A DNA stretch of 11,923 bases from the NCBI GenBank assembly GCA_937864385.1, contig CALMJN010000055.1, forward strand, positions 1 to 11,923, in the 5' to 3' direction. The stretch is from an uncultured Methanosarcinales archaeon. Lineage in GTDB: Archaea > Halobacteriota > Methanosarcinia > Methanotrichales > Methanotrichaceae. Shown one piece after another: positions 1 to 5,934 of this stretch. The notes beneath the pieces are model-generated. The model saw only the letters and a list, made by a program, of their open reading frames with translations. It made no database searches and was not told the DNA's origin. Position numbers and translations under genes: made by a program. How positions within the stretch are numbered: the first letter of the stretch is position 1; each line of letters begins with the position of its first letter.

Positions 1-180
1 GCTGGCATCAAAAAGCTGACCGGCTCTTTGCTTGCCAATTTTCCTGCTCCAATCCATGCAAGGCCACGCATCAGCCTTCACGAATGCCGCGCCCCCAAGT
101 GAGTCGCGCTGCCGGGGAGCCCCCCAGCCGGGGCCCGCCGGGCGGCCAGAGATAGGAACGAGCCGCGCAGGGCATTAAAT
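1..180. other. left-edge stretch without a supportable gene
   Basis: This stretch lies downstream of the toxin pseudogene. I see no recognisable protein here. On the minus strand one frame stays open from about 177 to the window edge, with a possible GTG start near 92, but the translation through the GC-rich part looks like low-complexity Gly/Pro/Arg sequence and matches no family I know. The part at 110-155 is very GC-rich with short self-complementary runs, for example GCCCGCCGGGC, and carries one copy of the 13-base repeat listed separately. It may be the decayed edge of a repeat element or the start of a gene cut by the window. Confidence 0.4.
127..139 (+). repeat. GC-rich 13-base direct repeat, copy 1
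   Basis: GCCGGGGCCCGCC here is identical to positions 908-920, and similarity continues loosely on the right (GGGC-GGCC against TGGCAGGCGG). The two copies bracket the toxin-antitoxin pair about 780 bases apart. This is a direct observation. Whether they are ends of one inserted unit or copies of a dispersed repeat cannot be told from the window. Confidence 0.5.
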
Positions 181-573
181 CTATCTCGATTCAGGTATTT
201 TACGTCCTTTTTCTGTGCGGTCAAAATCTGAATCAAAGCTCATTATCTCCAGGCCGTACTTTTGAGCTACTGCATATTGATAAGAGTCGTCAAAATCCAA
301 ACGGAACCTTTTAGAGACTTCTGGCAGAGCGAGAAGCTCTTGTGGGTCTAATCCAATCGCAGCAATTCCAGCCTGGATTATTACGTCCTTTACAAATCGG
401 ACATAGGCTTCCTGTCTGTTTCTCTGGAAAAGGAAAACACCTAAAGAATGAAGTGAGAAATCAGTCATAAAGAGATCTTTAGAAGCATTTGCGATAAACA
501 GATGCTTGGCGGCTTCGCTTTTCTCTCTTTGCAGCAGGATCTACAAAAATATGTTTGTATCCAGAAGGTACAT
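181..573 (-). pseudogene. PIN-domain (VapC-like) toxin, interrupted by in-frame TAG
   Basis: Read from the ATG at 573 the frame encodes MYLLDTNIFL, then TAG at 543-541, then 119 more residues to a TAG stop at 183-181, for a 130-codon frame, the usual size of a PIN toxin. The first PIN aspartate (LLDTN, residue 5) lies before the stop. After it come the mid-domain TDFSLHSLGVFLF and the C-terminal block DFDDSYQYAVAQKYGLEI and FDSDFDR with its acidic residues. PIN toxins of TA modules are Mg-dependent RNases that cut tRNA, rRNA or mRNA. In relatives paired with DUF2281 antitoxins the interrupted position is normally Glu (FLE), so a single GAG-to-TAG change explains it. A restart at Met36 (468) would give a 95-residue product without the first catalytic Asp, so it should be inactive. 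The ATG overlaps the antitoxin stop as TAATG, implying coupled translation. Alternatives are UAG readthrough or a sequencing error. Confidence 0.8.
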
Positions 574-779
574 TATGCTCCTCGCATCTTTCCGATCTCG
601 TGCTGGAGCTGTACAGAAGAATACTGCTCTCCCAGGTCTTTTAGAGCACCTTCCCAGTCAAAGACAGGTGCCTTTTGCTTTTTTTTGGATCTTCTTTCCA
701 GCAAAAATTCCGCATAGCTCAGGACTTCCTTTTGGATGTGAAGAGGCAATTGTTCAACGAAGCTAGCAAGGCTTGTCAT
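573..779 (-). CDS. DUF2281-type antitoxin of the PIN toxin-antitoxin pair
   Basis: This is an intact 68-residue protein. Residues 9-32 (VEQLPLHIQKEVLSYAEFLL) form the helical segment typical of DUF2281 antitoxins, followed by a basic stretch (RRSKKKQK) and the toxin-binding tail with FDWEGALKDL and YSSVQLQHEI. Family members are encoded directly upstream of PIN toxins, which they bind and neutralise; they may also repress their own promoter. The start is supported by GGAAGAG at 791-785, about seven bases before the ATG. Its TAA stop overlaps the toxin ATG. Because the toxin is interrupted, this antitoxin may have lost its partner and persist only by recent decay, or act on a related toxin elsewhere. 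Family assignment is by remembered sequence pattern, without a profile search. Confidence 0.85.
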   Translation of the reverse strand: MTSLASFVEQLPLHIQKEVLSYAEFLLERRSKKKQKAPVFDWEGALKDLGEQYSSVQLQHEIGKMRGA

Positions 780-811
780 TTTTTCTCTTCCAAATATAGG
801 ATGCCTGAGCT

Positions 812-822
812 TTTAATATTTA
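812..822 (-). promoter_or_regulatory. TATA box of the toxin-antitoxin pair
   Basis: On the minus strand the sequence ATAAATATTAAAAG lies about 35-45 bases before the antitoxin ATG. Transcription would begin near 792, just before the GGAAGAG ribosome-binding site. No clear operator palindrome is seen between it and the start. Confidence 0.45.
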
Positions 823-851
823 TCCCAATAGCCCGGCGTCAATGATAAGAT

Positions 852-953
852 ATCTTGCCGTGTCTCCCGCGCCCTCAGACAATCCGCTCTTCCAGCATGG
901 CCCGTCCGCCGGGGCCCGCCTGGCAGGCGGTCTCTTGTCAATCCCGGCAAGAT
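852..953. other. 102-base GC-rich structured segment with 9-base inverted ends
   Basis: ATCTTGCCG at 852-860 is the exact reverse complement of CGGCAAGAT at 945-953. Between them lie further self-complementary pieces: CCGCCTG/CAGGCGG separated by one base (917-931), GGCCC/GGGCC (899-903 with 912-916), and one copy of the 13-base repeat. The segment sits between the antitoxin promoter and the terminator of the PGF-CTERM gene and contains no convincing reading frame. It could be a structured RNA, a small non-autonomous mobile element without obvious target duplication, or a REP-like sequence. I cannot decide among these. Confidence 0.4.
908..920 (+). repeat. GC-rich 13-base direct repeat, copy 2
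   Basis: This copy is identical to positions 127-139 over 13 bases. It lies within the inverted-repeat-bounded segment at 852-953, on the promoter side of the toxin-antitoxin pair, while copy 1 lies past its 3' end. Confidence 0.5.
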
Positions 954-1007
954 GCATTTGGCCTTCCGTTTTCTGGACTGTCATCTTAGGCCTGGAAAAG
1001 CCGAGAG

Positions 1008-1015
1008 AAAAAAAA
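1008..1015 (-). terminator. T-tract terminator of the PGF-CTERM protein gene
   Basis: On the minus strand eight consecutive T residues occur about 26 bases after the stop codon at 1041-1043. Archaeal RNA polymerase terminates at such U-tracts without needing a hairpin. Read on the plus strand the same place resembles a TATA element (A8 then TTTATATC), but no plus-strand gene follows. Confidence 0.5.
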
Positions 1016-1040
1016 TTTATATCGATGCTATATTGCAGTC

Positions 1041-1445
1041 TCAGCTTCTCTTTCTCAGAGATATAAAGGCCAGGGATAGCAGTCCAAGAGCTGCAGCCAT
1101 AAAGCCGAATCCCGGTGTCGATGTCGGCAGCTTCTCAGCGGCCTCTGCAGCCTTCTTAGCTGTCTCTTCCGCCTTGGTGGTTATCTCCCCTGCGGCCTCG
1201 GCCTTTTCTTCAACCATCTTTGCCGCTTTTGCTATCGCATCCGCACCAGGTGTAGCATTGGTCATATTCTGCAACTGTTTAGCGGCTGATCCCACCTGCC
1301 CTGTAGCCCCACTTGCCTCTTTTGCCGCCTGTTCTACCTGCTGCACCATTTTTGAAATATTCCCTGAGCCATCCTGCGAGCTAGCCGTGCTCATGGCCAG
1401 CATAAGCACCATTGATGCTGCCAAAATTGCTCCTAGATTCTTCAT
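1041..1445 (-). CDS. small helical surface protein with PGF-CTERM sorting signal
   Basis: This 134-residue protein has a signal peptide (residues 1 to about 22, MKNLGAILAASMVLMLAM) and a body rich in Ala, Lys, Glu and Gln without cysteine. Residues 32-105 look like amphipathic or coiled-coil helix with alanine-lysine-glutamate repeats. The C-terminus is a textbook PGF-CTERM tripartite signal: TPGFGF at 110-115, a hydrophobic stretch 114-130 and the basic end RKRS. In euryarchaea this tail is cleaved by archaeosortase A and the protein is attached to a lipid at the cell surface. Two N-glycosylation sequons (NMT at 60, NAT at 63) fit an exported protein. The start is supported by GGAGG at 1458-1454 and a TATA element at about 1493-1483. 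I recognise no family for the body; a structural or cell-envelope role is inference. It is transcribed alone, away from rqcH. Confidence 0.85.
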   Translation of the reverse strand: MKNLGAILAASMVLMLAMSTASSQDGSGNISKMVQQVEQAAKEASGATGQVGSAAKQLQNMTNATPGADAIAKAAKMVEEKAEAAGEITTKAEETAKKAAEAAEKLPTSTPGFGFMAAALGLLSLAFISLRKRS

Positions 1446-1453
1446 AAAATATG

Positions 1454-1493
1454 CCTCCGAATCTCTGACAATGAATAGAATATGATATATAGC
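1454..1493 (-). promoter_or_regulatory. TATA box and strong ribosome-binding site of the PGF-CTERM gene
   Basis: The minus strand carries CTATATATC at about 1491-1483, then GGAGG at 1458-1454 followed by eight bases and the ATG at 1445. A start of transcription near 1463 would leave a leader of roughly 18 bases. This is the best Shine-Dalgarno match in the window and suggests high expression. Confidence 0.6.
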
Positions 1494-1625
1494 TGATGGA
1501 TGATTGATTTCAAAATGCTTTGGTCAGCAGGCAACTCTGGGTCGCTCCCCCCTCACCGGTTGCCGATCTATCCGAACAGATTGCCATCTGGTTCCAGCAA
1601 AATTTGAGGGATGAGGGATGGGAAA

Positions 1626-3557
1626 TCAGGACATCTCTTCTTTGATCCTCGATCCCCCCGGAGGCAGGAACTGCACTATCTGATCCACCGAGGCCACTGC
1701 TTTTAGAAATGCCCTATCCTCCACCTTCTCCGAGAACTGCCTGTAGATCCTCTTGGCCAGGTCGTCTGCATTGAACTCGCCAGGCTCTATCTCCAGCACT
1801 GGATCGGCCCTGGGCTTGACCGCCGAAACCGGTCCGCCTATCAGGATGCCTTCCGCTATGCCCACAGCCAGTCCCAGAGGAGTGTCCTTGAAGTAAGTCC
1901 TCTCCCCCCGAATGACGAAAGCGCCCTTCTTCAAGAACTGGCCCGGCTCGGCTGTCTTGCTCACCTGATCCCCTTTTATCATATAGCAGTCCGCTGCGGC
2001 CAGCCCCGCCTTCCAGGAAGACGAATAGCTCACAGCAAAAGCCGCCGCCTCCTGGATGGTGCTCTCAGGAATTGCCTCGCCTTCGGTCTTTATAACCGTC
2101 AGCGGCGCTCCGGGAGCATCGGTATGCAGAGCCAGGTCCCGCCGCTCCAGATACTTGGCATAGATCTCCTCGTTGCTCTCTGCATCCCTGCCTCCCAGCA
2201 CCAAAAATCCGTCCGAGGAGTAAAACCAGCGAAACCTCTCATACCACTTGGGCTTTCTCCGCCGGTGCACCGCCGCAGGCCGGGCCTTGCGGGGAGCGGC
2301 TCCTCCCGCCCTGAGCTGCTCGGTTATGGCCATGGCCTCCCGGGCTCCTGCCGCCTTCCGGGATAGCTCTTTGGCTCTATCATAGTATTTCTGAGCATTC
2401 TGAGCCACAGTGAGTCCGGCATCCAGCTCCAGATCGGTCTCCTCCAGAGTGACCCTCATCTTGCCCTGGCCGTCCAGGCTGAGAATGGCCCTGGCCTGGG
2501 GCAGGTCGCTGCTGCTGATCCTCTCCCAGATCTGGTTGTAGGAGAAGCCCTTCTCCCGGGCCCCGGCTACCACCTGCAGGATGGCATCAACGCTGCCGTA
2601 GATCTGGTAGATGTGCTCACCCTTGGCCACCAATTCCCTCATCTGGGACTCGAAATCCTCCACCGCCGCCCTCTGCAGCTCTATTCTTTTCTCCAAAGGA
2701 TCCTTCTTCTCTTCTTTTGGCTCAGCTTCTACAAAGAAGGCATCCATAGCCTCGCTCAATGTGGGATAACGCCGCATTTCCAGGCCCTGATAGACCTGGA
2801 GAGGACGGGGAAGGACGTCCAACGGCTCACCGTTATCCAGGACTATATGAGGATCGAGGGTCTGATTTGAGAAGACCTCTTGCAGGGCCTGGTGCACCTT
2901 TTGCCGCTCAGTCTCGTCCAGCTCTCCCGCCGGTTTGCTCTTCTCCACTCCAGCCAGCAGGCATACCTCCTCGGCATAGGTTCCGCTCATATTCAGTCCC
3001 CGCACCAGGGATCGCACCAGATCCTGACCGGCGGAAGAAAGCCAGTTGGATAGATCAAGGAGAGATATGCTCTGTGGATCAAGCTGGCCGGGATGGTAGA
3101 GATACTTCTCCCCGGCAGCCATCTTGCTGCCCCTGTAGACCGTCTTCTTTAGGAGGGAGAGGATGGTGCGGCTCTCATCCAAAAGCAGCATGCTGCCTTT
3201 GGGAAATAGCTCCACCACCAGAATGTGGCTGGCGCCGCTTCTCTCCACCACTATCTCCAGAACCCGATCAAAATCATGCTGCCGGATCTGCACGATCCTG
3301 CCACCGCTGAGACGGCTTCTGAGCATTGTGGGAAACTGGGGAGGTGTCTTGGAGGCGGGGCGATCTGTCCGGGTGATATTCACCCTCCTGCCGGCCACCA
3401 GCAGCAGATCCAGGCGGCCCTCGGCTGGGGAGGCCACCGAGAGCCAGATCCTATCCGATGACTGCTGGTAGGCTTTGCCCACAAAGCCACCCAGGATCCG
3501 ATCGGATAGCTCCGAGACCATTGCTGCCACATCCACATTGCTCATCGCCTTCTTCAT
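1626..3557 (-). CDS. rqcH: RqcH / NEMF (Rqc2) ribosome quality control protein
   Basis: RqcH binds the 50S subunit carrying a stalled peptidyl-tRNA and, with charged tRNA, adds C-terminal tails that mark the chain for degradation. From the ATG at 3557 the protein has 643 residues. It contains an NFACT-N domain (about 5-255), a middle coiled-coil/helical region (about 287-415, with DPLEKRIELQRAAVEDFESQ), and an NFACT-R RNA-binding domain (about 436-560, with KWYERFRWFYSSDGFLVLGG, RDAESNEEIYAKYL and a later KGAFVIRGERTYF). The Asp-Arg pair needed for tailing in bacterial RqcH and yeast Rqc2 is present in HDFDRVLEI and falls at residues 97-98 with this start. The frame extends upstream to 3629, but that part would overlap the divergent gene, so I chose Met at 3557 (GGAG at 3570-3567); Met at 3545 is an alternative. 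Divergent from the Mut7-C RNase gene. Confidence 0.92.
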   Translation of the reverse strand: MKKAMSNVDVAAMVSELSDRILGGFVGKAYQQSSDRIWLSVASPAEGRLDLLLVAGRRVNITRTDRPASKTPPQFPTMLRSRLSGGRIVQIRQHDFDRVLEIVVERSGASHILVVELFPKGSMLLLDESRTILSLLKKTVYRGSKMAAGEKYLYHPGQLDPQSISLLDLSNWLSSAGQDLVRSLVRGLNMSGTYAEEVCLLAGVEKSKPAGELDETERQKVHQALQEVFSNQTLDPHIVLDNGEPLDVLPRPLQVYQGLEMRRYPTLSEAMDAFFVEAEPKEEKKDPLEKRIELQRAAVEDFESQMRELVAKGEHIYQIYGSVDAILQVVAGAREKGFSYNQIWERISSSDLPQARAILSLDGQGKMRVTLEETDLELDAGLTVAQNAQKYYDRAKELSRKAAGAREAMAITEQLRAGGAAPRKARPAAVHRRRKPKWYERFRWFYSSDGFLVLGGRDAESNEEIYAKYLERRDLALHTDAPGAPLTVIKTEGEAIPESTIQEAAAFAVSYSSSWKAGLAAADCYMIKGDQVSKTAEPGQFLKKGAFVIRGERTYFKDTPLGLAVGIAEGILIGGPVSAVKPRADPVLEIEPGEFNADDLAKRIYRQFSEKVEDRAFLKAVASVDQIVQFLPPGGSRIKEEMS

Positions 3558-3579
3558 GATGGAATTCTCCGATATCAAT

Positions 3580-3588
3580 CGATAAATA
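3580..3588. promoter_or_regulatory. shared AT-rich TATA-like element between rqcH and the Mut7-C gene
   Basis: The sequence reads CTATTTATC on the minus strand and GATAAATAG on the plus strand. It lies about 25 bases before the chosen rqcH ATG (3557) and about 35 bases before the TTG at 3622. It is the only AT-rich element between the two divergent genes, so it may serve both, or the two promoters may overlap and compete. No second TATA element is visible. Confidence 0.4.
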
Positions 3589-3621
3589 GTTGCGGATGCC
3601 AGTTGGGATGGGGCAGTTAAT

Positions 3622-4143
3622 TTGACCATTCCCGATACCTTCAGGCCATCCGGGCAGAGCTATGTGGTAGATCTCATGCTCATGCGCCTGGGAAGGTGGC
3701 TGAGGCTCATGGGGCAGGATGTGGCCAACCCAGGGGCTGAAAGCGACTGGGAGATCATAGAGCAGGCAGCAAGAGAGCACCGGACGGTGATCACCAGGGA
3801 CAGAAGGCTCTGGCAGTCCTGCCTGAAAATAGAAAGGCCCTGCATTCTTATCTTCTCCTCTCAGATCGAGGAGCAGCTCCTGGAGATGGCCGGAGCAGGC
3901 CTGCCTCTGCGACTGGATCCCCGGAGATGCACATTATGCAATGAGCCCTTAGAGCAGATGACCGAGGAGGGTAGAGAGCAATGGCGATGCAGGAGATGCG
4001 ATAAGCTCTACTGGCGGGGCAGCCACTGGAGGAAGATGGAGGAGATGCTGGAGAAAATAGGTGGCAGAAGAGGGCAAGATCAGACTTGCAGGCCAAAAAA
4101 TGAGAAGCATAATAAAGGACAGTCAGATGGCTGCATTGGCTGA
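3622..4143 (+). CDS. Mut7-C (DUF82) PIN-like RNase with zinc ribbon
   Basis: This 173-residue protein begins its conserved part at VVDLMLMRLGRWLRLMGQDV (residues 15-34), the N-terminal signature of Mut7-C RNase domains, a PIN-like fold. Candidate metal-binding acids are D17, E40/D42 and D60 in VITRDRRLW. The C-terminal third carries a Cys4 zinc ribbon: C103, C106, C123, C126 (CTLC and CRRC), then WRGSHW typical of the family. Length matches archaeal DUF82 proteins (about 150-170). The function in archaea is not established; RNA cleavage is inferred from the fold. The start is uncertain: TTG at 3622 with weak GATGGGG upstream, or GTG at 3664, which would begin almost at the conserved block. 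The tail after residue 148 (charged, ending SDGCIG) looks unconserved. Divergent from rqcH and followed after 75 bases by riboflavin synthase, which has its own promoter signal. Confidence 0.88.
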   Translation: MTIPDTFRPSGQSYVVDLMLMRLGRWLRLMGQDVANPGAESDWEIIEQAAREHRTVITRDRRLWQSCLKIERPCILIFSSQIEEQLLEMAGAGLPLRLDPRRCTLCNEPLEQMTEEGREQWRCRRCDKLYWRGSHWRKMEEMLEKIGGRRGQDQTCRPKNEKHNKGQSDGCIG

Positions 4144-4707
<564 letters not shown>

Positions 4708-4729
4708 TTTGATTAAGCCACAGAAGGAA

Positions 4730-4756
4730 CTTAAGGTAGAATCTGTTCTAATTAAG
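4730..4756 (+). other. imperfect hairpin in the convergent gap after ribC
   Basis: CTTAA (4730-4734) pairs with TTAAG (4752-4756) and TAGAA (4737-4741) pairs with TTCTA (4746-4750), around a TCTG loop with a small GG/A bulge. It lies 22 bases after the ribC stop. On the plus strand it is followed by an A-run, so it is not a classical terminator for ribC; it could define the mRNA 3' end or be processed. Confidence 0.4.
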
Positions 4757-4757
4757 C

Positions 4758-4795
4758 AAAAAAAAGGGGAAGCATGAGCCATTAAACCTGGCTCA
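4758..4795 (-). terminator. hairpin plus T8 terminator of the secreted-protein gene
   Basis: On the minus strand GGCTCA/TGAGCC arms (4795-4790 and 4780-4775, six base pairs, nine-base loop) overlap the TGA stop of the secreted-protein gene and are followed ten bases later by eight T residues (4765-4758). The arrangement fits termination of minus-strand transcription. The plus strand shows an A-run at the same place. Confidence 0.5.
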
Positions 4796-5845
4796 GGCTA
4801 AAATTCCATCTTCTAAAGAGGTCCGGTTATCTGTCTGGTTAGAGGTCAGGCTCTCAGATTGATTCAGAGTCAGACCAAGGGCAGAGCTATCATCTTGCAT
4901 CTGAACCGGCCCGGTTGCAGACATATTCTCTTCCAGTTCGCTTTCGTTGCCAGCCAGGGCAACTGTGGAAGCCTCTCCGCCGGCCATGAGGTCGGCTAGA
5001 ATATCGGCCGCACCTACAGCCTCAGCCGGGAGTCTGATTTCCAGCTCCTCATTATAGCCCTGGAAGGTCATGGAGACCTTTGATGTAATGGTCATCTCCG
5101 CCGCAAGATCGGGCTCTTCAGCAGACAGGCCCAGAGCAGACTGAGGATTGATCACAAATATCTGCAAAACATCGGCCTTCTTGAGGTTATGGCTTTCTTT
5201 GTCTATCCAGTAGGTAGCAGTCAGGCTGGAATTGGAGTAAATTTCGCTATAGTTAATGCCCAGATCAGGCAGGAGGGATGCCGCCTCTGCTGAGAGCTGA
5301 TCGGCCATGGATCCCAGATCCATCTCCGCTAAAACCTTATAGCAGTCCATATCATCCAACCTCTCCGAGTCCAGCAGGGTCAGGCGGGACTGATTCAGGA
5401 TCAAGAGCTGCTGGTCCATGGTGGTCTGGCTGGACCAGGCCTGGTCCAGGGAGGTCATCTTCAGGTAGGTCCAGTTTCCATCCAGCTTCATGTAGATGGT
5501 GTCATTGACCAGATACTCTTCCAGGGCCATGATGCTGGTGTTTGATGCGTCGCTCCGGTCATAGGTCAGGGCGACCAGGGAGAGCTTGAGGGCTTTCTCG
5601 GTCATATTGGCCGCGCCAAAACCGAAGGAGCGGGTGACCAAGCTCTGGGTGTCTTCAGAGGTCTGGCTCACCAGATCGATATTCTGCTCCATATCCATGA
5701 GGAAGCGATAGGACTGCAGCTCTGCGGATGACTCGGCCACCAGGCTCTTCAGAGACAGGGCCACCAATTCATCGGTACTGATGTTCTGACCCGCAGCGGG
5801 AAGGCAGAGCAGCAGTGCCAGGGAAAGTACAATAAATGATCTCAT
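4793..5845 (-). CDS. secreted, probably N-glycosylated protein of unknown function (DUF6612/LolA-like?)
   Basis: From the ATG at 5845 the product has 350 residues. It starts with a signal peptide (MRSFIVLSLALLLCLPAAG, cleavage about residue 19/20). There is no second membrane segment, no PGF tail and no convincing lipobox, so it is probably released or held by other means. The mature part alternates beta-like segments such as SYRFLMDMEQNIDL, EEYLVNDTIYMKLDGNWTYL and TATYWIDKESHNLKKADV, a pattern seen in archaeal DUF6612 and LolA/LppX-like proteins; this match is by eye and tentative. Thirteen N-X-S/T sequons occur, four in the acidic last 55 residues, suggesting heavy glycosylation. The open frame runs upstream to 5956, but the TATA element at about 5876-5869 places the transcript start at the 5845 ATG, so the upstream 37 codons are not translated and the mRNA is likely leaderless. 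Confidence 0.75.
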   Translation of the reverse strand: MRSFIVLSLALLLCLPAAGQNISTDELVALSLKSLVAESSAELQSYRFLMDMEQNIDLVSQTSEDTQSLVTRSFGFGAANMTEKALKLSLVALTYDRSDASNTSIMALEEYLVNDTIYMKLDGNWTYLKMTSLDQAWSSQTTMDQQLLILNQSRLTLLDSERLDDMDCYKVLAEMDLGSMADQLSAEAASLLPDLGINYSEIYSNSSLTATYWIDKESHNLKKADVLQIFVINPQSALGLSAEEPDLAAEMTITSKVSMTFQGYNEELEIRLPAEAVGAADILADLMAGGEASTVALAGNESELEENMSATGPVQMQDDSSALGLTLNQSESLTSNQTDNRTSLEDGILA

Positions 5846-5867
5846 GATCCGAAATATGCAGCAGTAG

Positions 5868-5876
5868 CGTATATCT
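5868..5876 (-). promoter_or_regulatory. TATA box of the secreted-protein gene
   Basis: GATATACG on the minus strand is centred about 26 bases from the ATG at 5845. No ribosome-binding site lies between them (ATATTTCGGATC precedes the ATG), so a leaderless transcript is expected. Confidence 0.5.
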
Positions 5877-5898
5877 CTTTGCCTTATCCCAGCAGGAA

Positions 5899-5908
5899 AG
5901 CTTAATAG
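5899..5908 (+). promoter_or_regulatory. TATA box of the tRNA-Arg gene
   Basis: AGCTTAATAG, preceded by purine-rich GGAA as a possible BRE, is centred about 30 bases before the first base of the tRNA. It stands back to back with the TATA of the secreted-protein gene, about 33 bases away. Confidence 0.5.
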
Positions 5909-5934
5909 CCTAAAAGAATTGAAGGGTGGTTGAT

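Noticed and set aside
1..177. Minus-strand frame open to the left window edge
   Set aside because: It passes through GC-rich low-complexity sequence, has no ribosome-binding site and no recognisable family; it cannot be supported without the sequence to the left.
952..1485. 177-codon plus-strand frame opposite the PGF-CTERM gene
   Set aside because: The Ala/Ser-rich translation mirrors the alanine-rich coding strand; the minus strand has signal peptide, sorting tail, ribosome-binding site and TATA box.
2759..3310. 183-codon plus-strand frame inside rqcH
   Set aside because: The Pro/Arg-rich product is a shadow of the conserved NFACT-N coding region.
3558..3629. 24-codon upstream extension of rqcH
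   Set aside because: It lacks family similarity, would overlap the start of the divergent gene, and would shift the conserved Asp-Arg away from residues 97-98.
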